Shown here: positions 51,771 through 63,742 of the stretch, one piece after another
Layout of the letters: each line of letters starts with the position of its first letter
Position numbering within the stretch: the first letter of the stretch is position 1
Assembly: GCF_900156525.1 (NCBI RefSeq)
Contig: NZ_FTPS01000001.1
Span: 62,001-126,000, forward strand
DNA length: 64,000 bases
Source: Pontibaca methylaminivorans
Lineage (GTDB): Bacteria; Pseudomonadota; Alphaproteobacteria; Rhodobacterales; Rhodobacteraceae
Direction: 5' to 3'
The notes under the pieces: generated by a model
Databases searched by the model: none
The model's input: only the letters and a program-made list of their open reading frames with translations
Told to the model about the DNA's origin: nothing
Made by a program: the position numbers and the translations under genes

Positions 51771-51839
51771 ACGGGTAGCAACGCGCCGCCCGGCTCAAGG
51801 TTGACCGGACAGCGCGCGAAAGCGGGGAAGGGGCAGGGG

Positions 51840-54602
<2,763 letters not shown>

Positions 54603-54782
54603 GTGTTCTGCGCCAATCTCTGTAACTGCTCCGGGTGTTGTGCGCCACTCTATCAGAGGCCGCGTGGCACCTGCAATGGCACTTGCCCGCGGCCTTTGGC
54701 AGCCAGCAGGCATACCTGCCAATATGCTGTTTTTGTTGAAATTTAATTTTTATGCGCAATCATGAGTCATGGGAGGCACGAA

Positions 54783-54790
54783 AAGGAGGT
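54783..54790 (+). promoter_or_regulatory. Perfect Shine-Dalgarno of the usg gene
   Basis: AAGGAGGT lies five bases before the ATG at 54796. It is fully complementary to the 16S rRNA tail and fixes this start over the upstream one at 54769. It is the strongest ribosome site I see in the window. Confidence 0.85.
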
Positions 54791-54795
54791 GCCGC

Positions 54796-55065
54796 ATGGG
54801 CGCGGGCGAGACGGAGCTGATGCTCAAGGGTTACGGGCTGACCACGGCCGAATTCTTCTACCGGATGCCGGATTTCCGCCATGTGCTGAACAGCTATGTC
54901 TGGCAGGACTACGACCTTGCGCCGGATCATCCGCGGCTGTTCCGGTTCATCGAGTTCTGGCAGGACAGTATCGAGGGGCCGCTTCACTCGGTGCGCTTCA
55001 CCCATCGCCGGCTGCTGTCGTCGGGCAACTGGGAAAACATCGTGGGTGAATTCACCCTCCACTGA
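54796..55065 (+). CDS. usg: Usg family protein
   Basis: The 89-residue product matches the usg family of small alphaproteobacterial proteins: ELMLKGYGLTTAEFFYRMPDF near the start and NSYVWQDYDLAPDHPRL, then LHSVRFTHR. Usg proteins were first noted near trp genes in Caulobacter; their function is not known. The start is fixed by the perfect ribosome site 54783-54790. Upstream, 54729-54762 is A/T rich and likely holds its promoter and that of gyrA on the other strand. zwf begins about 150 bases downstream. Confidence 0.85.
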   Translation: MGAGETELMLKGYGLTTAEFFYRMPDFRHVLNSYVWQDYDLAPDHPRLFRFIEFWQDSIEGPLHSVRFTHRRLLSSGNWENIVGEFTLH

Positions 55066-55215
55066 CGGGCTCCGGGCCTGGCCGCGAACCGGGTCTGCGG
55101 AGGGTTTTCGTGCTCCCTGCTTGTGACCGGGGGCGGAAATGCGCAGAATGACACCCTCGACCTGCATCAGGGGGGTGTCGTGGAGGACGAGTCCGATTCG
55201 GATGCGCGCACGGGG

Positions 55216-56676
55216 ATGCGGACGATCCCCGTCGAGGATTTCGACCTCGTGATCTTCGGCGCGACCGGGGATCTTGCCCGCCGCAAGATCCTGCCGGCGC
55301 TGTTCCGCCGCTTCTGCGCCGGGCAGATGTCACCGGGCGCGCGGGTGATCGGTGCCGCCAAGACCCGCCACGATGCCGAAAGCTTCCGCGCAGTGGCAGC
55401 GGATGCGATTCGCGAACAATCCTCCGACCGCTGCTGCGACGAGGCGGCGCTCGGGCGGTTCCTGGCCTGCCTCGACTATGTTCCGCTCGACGCGCTGGGA
55501 GAGACCGGCTGGACCGACCTTGCCGGGCATCTCGACCCGGGCCATGTGCGGGCCTTCTATTTCTCGGTGCGCCCGATGCTTTTTGCCGAACTTGCCCGGC
55601 GCATCCGCGATTACGATCTGGTCACGCCCGGCACGCGGATCGTGGTCGAAAAGCCCTTCGGGCGCGACCTTCACAGCGCGCGCGACCTCAACGCCATGCT
55701 CGCGTCGAACTTCGCCGAGCGCCAGATCTACCGGATCGACCATTATCTGGGCAAGGAAACGGTGCAGAACCTGATGGTGGTGCGCTTTGCCAACATGCTG
55801 TTCGAACCGCTCTGGAACAGCCAGTATGTGGACCACATCCAGATCACCGTGGCCGAAAGCGAAGGCATCGGCAGCCGCGCCGATTACTACAACCGCGCCG
55901 GCGCCATGCGCGACATGATCCAGAACCACCTGATGCAGCTGCTCTGCCTGACCGCGATGGAGCCGCCGGCGCGGTTCTCGCCCGATACGCTGCGCGACGA
56001 AAAGCTGAAGGTGATCCACGCGCTCGACCCGGTGCTGCCGCATCACATCGTGCGCGGCCAGTACGAGGCCATGCCGGGGCGCGAGGCCGACCACCCCTCC
56101 TATCGCCAGGCGGTCGGCGATCCGCGCTCCACCACCGAGACCTATATCGCGCTGCGGGTTCATGTGAGCAACTGGCGCTGGGCCGGCACGCCGTTCTACC
56201 TGCGCACCGGCAAGCGGCTGGTGGCGCGCTCCTCGGTGATCAGCGTGGTGTTCAAGGATGCGCCCCATGCGATCTTCGGGCAGGAGGGCGGGCGACACAT
56301 CAATGTGCTGACCATCCGTCTGCAGCCGAACGAAGGCATCACGCTGCAGGTCACCATCAAGGATCCGGGCCCCGGCGGGATGCGCCTTGTCGATGTGCCG
56401 CTCGACATGACCTTTGCCGAGGCGCTCGGACCCGAAGGTGAACATCCCCCCGATGCCTATGAGCGGCTCGTGATGGATGTGATCCGGGGCGACCAGACCC
56501 TGTTCATGCGCGGCGACGAGGTCGAGGCAGCCTGGGCCTGGACCGATCCGATCATCGCCGGCTGGGAAGCGCGCGGCGATGTCCCGAAACCCTACGAGAC
56601 CGGCAGCACCGGGCCGCGCGACGCCGAGCTGCTGCTGGCGCGCGACAACCGCGAATGGCGAGGAATCCGACCATGA
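55216..56676 (+). CDS. zwf: Glucose-6-phosphate 1-dehydrogenase
   Basis: Zwf oxidises glucose-6-phosphate to 6-phosphogluconolactone, feeding the Entner-Doudoroff and pentose phosphate routes and making NADPH. The 486-residue protein has the dinucleotide motif DLVIFGATGDLARRKILPALF and the active-site signature RIDHYLGKETVQN. The EKPFGRDLHSARDLN segment and HPPDAYERLVMDVIRGDQTLF near the C-terminus complete it. The start is uncertain: ATG 55216 gives the usual MRTIPVEDFDLVIFG. GTG 55180 would add 12 residues and has a GGGGGG tract before it. Its stop overlaps the pgl start by ATGA. Confidence 0.95.
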   Translation: MRTIPVEDFDLVIFGATGDLARRKILPALFRRFCAGQMSPGARVIGAAKTRHDAESFRAVAADAIREQSSDRCCDEAALGRFLACLDYVPLDALGETGWTDLAGHLDPGHVRAFYFSVRPMLFAELARRIRDYDLVTPGTRIVVEKPFGRDLHSARDLNAMLASNFAERQIYRIDHYLGKETVQNLMVVRFANMLFEPLWNSQYVDHIQITVAESEGIGSRADYYNRAGAMRDMIQNHLMQLLCLTAMEPPARFSPDTLRDEKLKVIHALDPVLPHHIVRGQYEAMPGREADHPSYRQAVGDPRSTTETYIALRVHVSNWRWAGTPFYLRTGKRLVARSSVISVVFKDAPHAIFGQEGGRHINVLTIRLQPNEGITLQVTIKDPGPGGMRLVDVPLDMTFAEALGPEGEHPPDAYERLVMDVIRGDQTLFMRGDEVEAAWAWTDPIIAGWEARGDVPKPYETGSTGPRDAELLLARDNREWRGIRP

Positions 56677-57368
56677 AACTGATCGAATATCCCGACCGCG
56701 ACATGCTGGCGATCGACCTTGCGAACCAGATCGCCGGGGAACTCAACGCAACCCTGCTGAGCCAGGACCGCGCCAGCATGGCGGTGCCGGGCGGGACCAC
56801 GCCGGGGGCGGTGTTCGATGCGCTCTGCGCGGCGCCGCTCGAATGGGACAAGGTGACCATCCTGCCCACCGACGAGCGTTGCGTGCCGGCCGACCATCCC
56901 CGCTCGAACGAGCGGCTGATCCGCGAGCATCTGCTGGTCGACCGCGCCGCCATGGCGCAGTTCCTGCCGCTGCGGATCCCGGACGAGGAACCGGCCGGGG
57001 AACATGCCGGCGATTACGTCGTGGAACTGGCGCAGCTTTCGGCCGCGGTCGAGCCGCTGCTGCCGCTGTCGATCCTGCTGCTCGGGATGGGAGAGGACGG
57101 CCATGTGGCCTCGCTGTTTCCCGGCACCCCGGGCCTTGCCGAGGCGCTTGCCGACGACGCGCCGCCAATTGCCGCCATGGCCCCGCCCGGCCAGCCCGAA
57201 CGGCGCCTGACCCTCACGGCGCCGGTACTCGAAGGGGCGCTGAAAAAGCACCTCGTGATCTACGGGGCGCAAAAGCGCGCCATGATCGAACGCGCAGGCC
57301 GGTTGTCGGACACCGAGGCGCCGGTCCGCGCGGTGTTTGCGGACATGAAGGTGCACTGGGCGGAGTGA
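56673..57368 (+). CDS. pgl: 6-Phosphogluconolactonase
   Basis: Pgl hydrolyses the lactone made by Zwf to 6-phosphogluconate. The 231-residue product has the DevB-type pattern AMAVPGGTTPGAVFDALCAAPL, TDERCVPADHPRSNERLIREHL and GMGEDGHVASLFPGTPGL. The ATG at 56673 follows AGGAATCC and overlaps the zwf stop. An in-frame ATG at 56655 is inside zwf and less likely. The two-gene zwf-pgl order is common in Rhodobacteraceae; edd and eda are not visible in the window. Confidence 0.94.
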   Translation: MKLIEYPDRDMLAIDLANQIAGELNATLLSQDRASMAVPGGTTPGAVFDALCAAPLEWDKVTILPTDERCVPADHPRSNERLIREHLLVDRAAMAQFLPLRIPDEEPAGEHAGDYVVELAQLSAAVEPLLPLSILLLGMGEDGHVASLFPGTPGLAEALADDAPPIAAMAPPGQPERRLTLTAPVLEGALKKHLVIYGAQKRAMIERAGRLSDTEAPVRAVFADMKVHWAE

Positions 57369-57434
57369 TCCCGGCGTGATGTCGCTCGGGCAGGCCCATG
57401 GCCCGTTCGGACCGGACCGGGGCTCTGCCCGAAC

Positions 57435-59654
57435 TCAGCTTGCGGGCATCACCAGCGTATAGCTGTTCCCGCCCTTCTGGTAATGGACGTTGTTTTCGCC
57501 GATGGCGATCACGCGCCCGCCGTCGAGCGAATCGCCGACCTTCAGCTTCTGGTAGCGTCCGTTGGACAGCCGCACCAGCGCACGCCGGTTGTTCGCGGAT
57601 CCATAGACCCCGATCAGGTTCATCTGCCGCAGGTTCAGCGTCCTGCCGAGCGTGGCCTGCTGCGTGACCGAGGCCGAGGAGGGTGCGCTCGGCTGCACCG
57701 CCGGAGCCGGGGCGGGTGCCGGAGCGGGCGCCGGTGCCGGTGCGGCCTGCGCCGCGGCCTGGGTGGGGGCGGCGGCTGCACTCGCCGCCGCACTGGCCGC
57801 GGCCGTCACGAGCGTTTCGGGCCGGGCATTCGGCGTGCGCGACTGCGCGACCGCCTGGGCGCTGTCCGAAAGGCTCGCGGTCTGCACCGTCCCGGGCGCC
57901 TCGTCCGCGCCATCATCCACCAGCCCCTCGGCCAGCATGCGGCTGACCTGCGAGCCGACCGATTCGGGGCGCAGGGCCGGGCGCGGCATGTCGGCCGGCC
58001 GGGCGGCCTCGGCACGGCTTGCATCGGGGGAACCGGCGGTCGCGGTCTCCGCCGCGTCGCTGTCGGGCGCGGTGCTGTCCCCGGCCCGCAGGCGCGGCCG
58101 GATCGTCGGGGTTTCCGAGGCGGTTCCGGCCGCTGCCCCATCCGATGCCTGCTGCGTTTCGGCCGGGGTTTCTGCCGGTTGTTCCGCGACGTTTTCCCCA
58201 TCTTCCCCATCGCGCGCAGGTGGGGCCGGGGGCACGACGGGCGGGCGGCCCTCGTAGATCCGCACGCCGCTCACGCTCAGGCTGCTTGCAAGCCCCGAGA
58301 CGAAAAACCGGTCCTCGGACCCGGCATCAGGTGCCGAGTCCCCGTCAGCGGCATCAGCGGTCTCAGCGGTCTCGCCGGCGGTTCCGTCCGCGTCGGGTTG
58401 CGCAGTCACGGCGCCGTTTCCGTCGTCATCGGGCCCCGCCTCACCGGGCCGGGCGAGCGGCGCGGGGAGCGGGGTTCCCTCGCGCCCGGCCGCGGTCCCG
58501 TCCGGTGCGGGCGCCACGGGCAGTTCGCCGGGCGCGATCCGGGGCGCCGCAGGGTCGCTCAGCCGGGCGGTGTCGGTCGTTGCCCCGTCGCTCTCATCCG
58601 CGCTGTCCTGCGCGGCGGGGCTGGTCCCGGCGGCGGCGTCGGTTTCTGCGTCTTCGCGCGCGGCCATGTCCGTCTCTGGGGCATCATCCGGCGTGGTTTC
58701 ACCCGTGCCTGCCGCGGTTTCGCGGTCCTTGCGCATCGCATCCAGCACCGCGGCGTCAGTTTCGGTCAGTTCGTCGATCTCTCCTGACCCGTCCGTGGTC
58801 GTGCCGAGGCTGTCCTCGCGCGCGATCCGGCGATCCGGGGCCGTGTTGCCCTGAAGAAAGAACAGCCAGACGCTGCCCGCCAGGAGCAGCAGGACCAGCG
58901 CCGCCGCCATGACCGGGCTGCGATGCAGGGCCGAACCCTCGCCTGCCGCGGGGGGGCGCGGCGCGGTCCGGCCGCGGGCGGGCGGCCGGTTCCGGCCCGC
59001 GGACAGCGGAGCGGGGGCGCGGGGCTCCCGTGCTTCGCCCTGGGGTGCGGCGTCGGCGCCGGTTTCGTGGTCGCCCGACGCTTCCGACCCTTTCGGCGGA
59101 TTCGCGCCGGCGCCGGCTTCGGCGGGCGGTGCGGCCGCGTCCTCCGCGCGGACCGGGGGCTCGGGCTCGGCCATGCCGAAGAACGGTTCCTCGGCAAAGC
59201 CGCCCCCGCTCCAGGCGGCGACGAATCGCACCGGCTGGAACCCGTGTTCGCGGGCGAAATCCGCGGCCTCCTGCAGGGTCGCCCTGGTCACGGCCGCGAC
59301 TTGCGTGCGCGGGCCCTCGGTGGCGATATCATAGCGCAATCCCTGCAGGCCGTCGGGCATCAGCCGCCGCAGTTCCTTGCGCACAGCACGGATCCGGCTG
59401 CCGAAATCGACCTCGCCCGTATCCATGCCCAGATAGTGGATGTCGTTGTCCGGTATGATGATCTTGCAGTCCGGGGGTCCTCCGGCGAGGGCTTCGGCCT
59501 GCTGCCTGAGCCCGGCCATGGCGGCCTCGAAATCCGGGGCGTCCCGGTCCACCTCGCCCAGCAGTTGCCAGCCGTCATCACCGCGATGCAGCAGCGTGAC
59601 GCGCCGCTCCGTGCGCGACAGCGCGAAATCCGGTTCGGTTGCGTGATCGTTCAT
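57435..59654 (-). CDS. Single-pass membrane protein with a GspC/PilP-like C-terminal domain
   Basis: The 739-residue product has a soluble N-terminal domain (about 1-170) with alternating strand and helix, an Ala/Pro/Asp-rich linker, one membrane helix (about 246-266, MAAALVLLLLAGSVWLFFL) and a long low-complexity periplasmic region rich in A, D, E, T, G and P. The last 70 residues read LNLRQMNLIGVYGSANNRRA, a KLKVGDSLDGGRVIAIGE segment and a final strand pair. That ending resembles the HR domain of GspC/PilP, which joins inner membrane platforms to outer membrane secretins. No type II secretion or pilus genes are adjacent. The ATG at 59654 follows AGGAGAGC. Some relatives are annotated as translation initiation factor 2, which nothing here supports. 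Confidence 0.8.
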   Translation of the reverse strand: MNDHATEPDFALSRTERRVTLLHRGDDGWQLLGEVDRDAPDFEAAMAGLRQQAEALAGGPPDCKIIIPDNDIHYLGMDTGEVDFGSRIRAVRKELRRLMPDGLQGLRYDIATEGPRTQVAAVTRATLQEAADFAREHGFQPVRFVAAWSGGGFAEEPFFGMAEPEPPVRAEDAAAPPAEAGAGANPPKGSEASGDHETGADAAPQGEAREPRAPAPLSAGRNRPPARGRTAPRPPAAGEGSALHRSPVMAAALVLLLLAGSVWLFFLQGNTAPDRRIAREDSLGTTTDGSGEIDELTETDAAVLDAMRKDRETAAGTGETTPDDAPETDMAAREDAETDAAAGTSPAAQDSADESDGATTDTARLSDPAAPRIAPGELPVAPAPDGTAAGREGTPLPAPLARPGEAGPDDDGNGAVTAQPDADGTAGETAETADAADGDSAPDAGSEDRFFVSGLASSLSVSGVRIYEGRPPVVPPAPPARDGEDGENVAEQPAETPAETQQASDGAAAGTASETPTIRPRLRAGDSTAPDSDAAETATAGSPDASRAEAARPADMPRPALRPESVGSQVSRMLAEGLVDDGADEAPGTVQTASLSDSAQAVAQSRTPNARPETLVTAAASAAASAAAAPTQAAAQAAPAPAPAPAPAPAPAVQPSAPSSASVTQQATLGRTLNLRQMNLIGVYGSANNRRALVRLSNGRYQKLKVGDSLDGGRVIAIGENNVHYQKGGNSYTLVMPAS

Positions 59655-59791
59655 ATGCTCTCCTGACGCCTGCGTCTGGTGGGCGGGGGTCTGGCACCCG
59701 GATCCCGGGGGCCCGGGCAGGGCGGTTTGCAGCATCTTGCCAGAGGCGGCAAGGGTGGTCCATTGTGACCGCCATTTACAGGAGGATCCAC

Positions 59792-60571
59792 GTGAAAACC
59801 AAGACGCTGTTGGCTGCTGCACTCGGGATCGTGATGACCACTGCCGCCTGGGCAGAGGACATGACGCGACAGATAACCGTGACCGGCGAGGGCCGGGTCG
59901 AAGCCGTGCCGGACATGGCGACGATCTCGCTCGGCGTGACCAGTCAGGCGGACGAGGCCGAGGCGGCGATGACCGAGACCTCGGGCAAGGTCGGCGACAT
60001 CCTTTCGCGGCTCGAGGAACTGGGGCTGGAAAAGCGCGACGTGCAGACCCAGCGGATCGCGCTTTCGCCGCTCTGGTCCGACCGGAGGCAGAATGATGCC
60101 GACCGGCCGGCCGAGATCACCGGTTACGTCGCCAGCAACACCGTCACCGTGCGGGTGCGCGATCTCGGGGCGCTCGGCGATATCCTGGGTGCGGTGGTCG
60201 AGGATGGCGCGAATGAATTCAACGGTCTGAGCTTTGGCCTGCAGGAACCCGACGCGGCGCAGGACGATGCCCGGCGCAAGGCGGTCGAGGATGCGCGCGC
60301 GCGGGCCGAGCTTCTGGCCGAGGCGGCCGGTGTGCGGCTCGGACCGGTGATCCGCATCAACGATCAGAGCGGCGCCCGCCCCATGCCGCGGATGATGGCG
60401 GCCATGGCCGATTCGCGCGAAAGCGCGGTGCCGGTGGCCGAGGGCGAAATCGAGCTGAACGCGTCGGTGGCGATGGTCTTTGCGATCGAGGACGCAGGCA
60501 ACGACGATGCGTTGAGCGTTGATCCTGCAACCGGAAACGGCGCGGGCGGCGGCGACGAATCCGCCGAGTGA
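59792..60571 (+). CDS. SIMPL-domain (DUF541) periplasmic protein
   Basis: The 259-residue product has a signal peptide (VKTKTLLAAALGIVMTTAAWA) and the SIMPL domain, shown by ITVTGEGRVEAVPDMATISLGV, KRDVQTQRIALSPLW and ITGYVASNTVTVRVRDLGALG. Such proteins (E. coli YggE) are periplasmic or outer-membrane-associated and are linked to oxidative or other stress tolerance. The C-terminal tail is Gly/Asp-rich. GTG at 59792 is chosen because AGGAGGATCCAC precedes it. It is divergent from the GspC/PilP-like gene with 137 bases between starts. Confidence 0.9.
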   Translation: MKTKTLLAAALGIVMTTAAWAEDMTRQITVTGEGRVEAVPDMATISLGVTSQADEAEAAMTETSGKVGDILSRLEELGLEKRDVQTQRIALSPLWSDRRQNDADRPAEITGYVASNTVTVRVRDLGALGDILGAVVEDGANEFNGLSFGLQEPDAAQDDARRKAVEDARARAELLAEAAGVRLGPVIRINDQSGARPMPRMMAAMADSRESAVPVAEGEIELNASVAMVFAIEDAGNDDALSVDPATGNGAGGGDESAE

Positions 60572-60612
60572 TCCCGGCCTGCTCACCGCCCGCTGACGGG
60601 CGATGGAACGAA

Positions 60613-60645
60613 ACAGGAGGGCCGCGGTGACCGTGGCCCTCCTGT
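60613..60645. terminator. Bidirectional Rho-independent-type terminator
   Basis: A perfect 11-bp stem ACAGGAGGGCC (60613-60623) / GGCCCTCCTGT (60635-60645), with a further inner CGG/CCG pairing, lies between the convergent SIMPL and metY-type genes. A short CATTTCT follows on the plus strand, and TTCGTTCC on the minus strand. The stem is long enough to stop both transcripts. Confidence 0.75.
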
Positions 60646-60677
60646 CATTTCTGCCCACGCATCAAGCGGGTGAGCGG

Positions 60678-61970
60678 TCAGGCGGTGGCTTTGGTCAGCG
60701 CCTGGTCGAGATCGGCGATGATGTCTTCCGGGTCTTCGAGCCCGATCGACAGGCGCACGATATTGGGCCCGGCATCCGCCGCCTTGAGCTGTTCGGGCGA
60801 AAGCTGGCGGTGGGTGGTCGAGGCCGGGTGGATCACCAGACTGCGCGCGTCTCCGAAATTCGCCACATGGCTGAACATGTCCAGCGAGTCGACGAATTTC
60901 ACGCAGGCGTCATACCCGTTCTTGAGCGCGAAGGTGAACAACCCGCCCGCGCCCCTGGGGCTGATCCGCTGCATGACCTTGTAATAGGGCGAGGATTCCA
61001 GCCCGGCATAGGTGACGTATTCCACCCGGTCGTCATTTTCGAGCCAGGTCGCGACCTTGACGGCGTTCTCCACGTGGCGCTGCATGCGAAGCGACAGGGT
61101 TTCCAGCCCGAGCAGCGTGTAATGCGCCGCCTGCGGGTTCAGCACCATGCCGAGATCGCGCAGGCCGATGGCGATGCCGAAGAACGTATAGGCGAGCGGG
61201 CCGAAGGTTTCGTGAAACTTCAGCCCGTGATAGGCGGGCTCCGGCTGGCTGAGCGAGGGGAACTTGTCCGAGGCCGACCAGTCGAACTTGCCCGAATCGA
61301 TGATCGCGCCGCCCATCGCCGTGCCGTTGCCGGTCATGTATTTGGTCATCGCGTGAACCACGATGGTGGCGCCGAAGTCGATCGGACGGCAAAGGTAGGG
61401 CGTCGCGCCGGTGTTGTCGGCGATCAGCGGAATCCCGGCCTCGTCCGCGATCTTTGCGATGGCCTCGATATCGGTGATCGAGCCGCCGGGGTTGTTGATC
61501 ACCTCGCAGAACAGGGCGCGGGTGTTTTCGTCGATTGCCGCGCGCACCGCGTCGAAATCGTCGAAATCGACCAGCCGGGCCTCCCAGCCGAAGCGTTTGA
61601 AGCTTTGCGAGAACTGCGTGACCGTCCCGCCGTAAAGCCGGCTCGACGACACCACGTTGAGCCCGGGCCCCATGAGCGGAAACAGCGCCATGATCTGCGC
61701 CGCATGGCCCGATGCGCAGCAGACCGCGCCGACACCGCCCTCAAGCGCTGCCATGCGGTCCTGCAGGACCGAAATCGTCGGATTGGTGAGGCGCGAATAG
61801 ATATAGCCGACCTCCTCCAGATTGAAGAGCCGGGCCGCGTGATCGGCATCGCGGAACACGAAAGAGGTGGTCTGATAGATGGGCGTCTGGCGGGCGCCCG
61901 TCGTCGGATCGGGCTGGGCCCCGGCATGAATCTGCAGGGTCTCGAAGCCCTTTTCACGGCCTTCTGTCAT
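60678..61970 (-). CDS. O-acetylhomoserine sulfhydrylase/aminocarboxypropyltransferase
   Basis: The 430-residue PLP enzyme belongs to the Cys/Met metabolism group and should make homocysteine from O-acetylhomoserine and sulfide (MetY type). Features are the opening FETLQIHAGAQPDPTTGARQ, IYQTTSFVF, SRLTNPT, the PLP lysine K210 in HAMTKYMTGNG, and the C-terminal RLSIGLEDPEDIIADL. The length of about 430 is typical of MetY rather than of shorter MetB/MetC enzymes. The ATG at 61970 gives MTEGREKGFETLQIHAG. It stands alone between SIMPL and a glycosyltransferase-fold gene. Confidence 0.93.
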   Translation of the reverse strand: MTEGREKGFETLQIHAGAQPDPTTGARQTPIYQTTSFVFRDADHAARLFNLEEVGYIYSRLTNPTISVLQDRMAALEGGVGAVCCASGHAAQIMALFPLMGPGLNVVSSSRLYGGTVTQFSQSFKRFGWEARLVDFDDFDAVRAAIDENTRALFCEVINNPGGSITDIEAIAKIADEAGIPLIADNTGATPYLCRPIDFGATIVVHAMTKYMTGNGTAMGGAIIDSGKFDWSASDKFPSLSQPEPAYHGLKFHETFGPLAYTFFGIAIGLRDLGMVLNPQAAHYTLLGLETLSLRMQRHVENAVKVATWLENDDRVEYVTYAGLESSPYYKVMQRISPRGAGGLFTFALKNGYDACVKFVDSLDMFSHVANFGDARSLVIHPASTTHRQLSPEQLKAADAGPNIVRLSIGLEDPEDIIADLDQALTKATA

Positions 61971-62093
61971 CAGTAGCTCTCCCGTTGGCTTGTATGGTTG
62001 CCGCTGGATTAGGCGATTGCGCCCTCCGGCACAACTGTGGAGCGCGGGAGACGACGGGGCAGGGGCAGGCCGGGCGGGGCCGCCCCCGCGCCC

Positions 62094-63095
62094 TTAGCGC
62101 ATCCAGAGCCCCGCGGCACGGATGCGGTTGCGGATCGCCTGTTCACGCGGCGGCAGGCGGTCGCGATCGAACAATCCGCGCACCTTTGCCCCATGGCCCC
62201 GATAGACCAGCCGCCGGATCGGCGGATGCGCCTTCAGCAGCTTCTTGAGCCGGTTGGGGGCGGCCACGGTTTCAAGGCACCTGACCACATGGTCGCCCTC
62301 GCGCGCGTAAAGCAGCGGGAAATGGCGGTAATGGCAGCTCACCGCGCCATCGAGCAGGCCCGGCGGCAACCGGTCGCGCCCGCCACCCAGCCGGTGGATC
62401 ACGAGCGGCAGCGCCACCTGGTCCAGCCACGGATCAAGGCTTTGCCCCGCCAGTTCGACCGGCGGATCGTCTCGGATCGTCCGCGCGTGGTCCAGGAACA
62501 GCGCGCCAAAACGGCGCGGGCAGGCGTGGTAGAACCAGCCCGCATTGAAATAGAGATAGCGCCGCCAGTCATCGCGCCGCCGCCCGGGGTCGAGGCTCGT
62601 CTCGAAATCGAGCCCGAAACGCTCGAACAGCGCGCGCCAGATGTCCTCGCGGCCGGGCCCGTAGAGCGTCGGCACCGGCCATGTCCCCTCGCAGCGCTGC
62701 GAGGCGGAGGGGTGGGCGAAATCGAACGGCACCGCGGCAAGCTCTCCCGTGATCAGCGTATCGCTGTCGAAGAACACGAAGGGCTCGCCCTCGGGAAGCG
62801 CGGCAAGCGCCTCGATCTTGTTGCCATGGGGATAGTCCCGCCCGAACACCTGCGAATGAAACGGCAGGATCTCCGCCCCGAGCTGCAGGAGCATGTCGCG
62901 CAGATCCGGATCCGAAATGCCCGGATCCCCGTCCCAGAGCGGCCCCGGCTGCGGCACGGCGACGAAAAGCCGGCCGGCAAAGCCCGGGCTGCTGTGACGC
63001 AGCGAGGCCGCAAAAAGCAGCGCCTCGTATTGCAGTCGCCCCTTCTGGGCCACGATCAGGATGTTGAAGGGCCGCGCAGCCCCGGAATTCGTCAT
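62094..63095 (-). CDS. Glycosyltransferase-fold protein (nucleotide-sugar transferase type)
   Basis: The 333-residue protein begins TNSGAARPFNILIVAQKGRLQYEA and has a DxD-type motif in FVFFDSDTLITGEL, the Mn-binding signature of GT-A glycosyltransferases. Later YLYFNAGWFYHACPRRFGALFL resembles the acceptor-side segment of that fold. It has no membrane segment or signal peptide. I do not know its sugar or acceptor. The ATG at 63095 follows AAGG and is preferred over 63302. It lies 123 bases upstream of metY and 74 bases after the flavin reductase gene, all on the minus strand. Confidence 0.75.
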   Translation of the reverse strand: MTNSGAARPFNILIVAQKGRLQYEALLFAASLRHSSPGFAGRLFVAVPQPGPLWDGDPGISDPDLRDMLLQLGAEILPFHSQVFGRDYPHGNKIEALAALPEGEPFVFFDSDTLITGELAAVPFDFAHPSASQRCEGTWPVPTLYGPGREDIWRALFERFGLDFETSLDPGRRRDDWRRYLYFNAGWFYHACPRRFGALFLDHARTIRDDPPVELAGQSLDPWLDQVALPLVIHRLGGGRDRLPPGLLDGAVSCHYRHFPLLYAREGDHVVRCLETVAAPNRLKKLLKAHPPIRRLVYRGHGAKVRGLFDRDRLPPREQAIRNRIRAAGLWMR

Positions 63096-63169
63096 GCCGC
63101 CTTGTCCCGGCCATACCCCGGCCACTCTATCACACACTTGCGCCCCGCCCGCGGGGGCGGAGCCGACGA

Positions 63170-63742
63170 TCACAGGTCGGAAAACCCGCCGTACTGGCCG
63201 CGCTTGAACAGCAGCCCCGACCCCGGATGCACGGTGCAGCGCAGCACATGGCCGACGATGATCGAATGATCCCCGGCTGGATGCACCGCATCGCGGACGC
63301 ATTCGAAACTGGCCAGCGAATCCGACAGGACCGGCTGCCCCTCGGCATTGGTCGTCCAGTCGGCCACGCTGAAATCATGCCCCTTGCGGGCGAAATGGCG
63401 CGCAAGATGCAGCTGATCGTCGCGCATGACGTGAATCGCGTAATGGCGCGCCTGCGCGAACAGCGCGTGGCGGCGCGACCGATAGGCCGCACACCAGAGC
63501 ACGAGCGGCGGATCGAGCGACACCGAGGCGAAGGAATTCGCCGTCATCGCGATCGGTCCGTTTTCGGTCATATGGGTCACGACCGTCACGCCGGTGCCGA
63601 AACAGCCGAGCGCCCGGCGATATTCGGCTTCCGTTTCCGGTCCCGGGACAAAAGTGGTTTCGCCGCTCAAGTCAGATGCCTCGGTGGTTTCCTGCCGGGG
63701 TGCCACGATGCAACCGCTTTGTCCAGAATCCCGGCCGCTCAT
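63170..63742 (-). CDS. Flavin reductase domain protein
   Basis: The 190-residue protein matches the flavin reductase/HpaC-like domain, with FGTGVTVVTHMTENGPIAMTANSFASVSLDPPLVLWCA (split across residues 48-85) and the later HSIIVGHVLRC motif. These enzymes reduce FMN or FAD for two-component monooxygenases, and here no monooxygenase gene is adjacent. The first 35 residues are low complexity and may not be part of the native protein; later starts exist (for example Met58 or 65, which would cut the domain). The upstream 258 bases to the window end have no convincing gene. Confidence 0.88.
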   Translation of the reverse strand: MSGRDSGQSGCIVAPRQETTEASDLSGETTFVPGPETEAEYRRALGCFGTGVTVVTHMTENGPIAMTANSFASVSLDPPLVLWCAAYRSRRHALFAQARHYAIHVMRDDQLHLARHFARKGHDFSVADWTTNAEGQPVLSDSLASFECVRDAVHPAGDHSIIVGHVLRCTVHPGSGLLFKRGQYGGFSDL

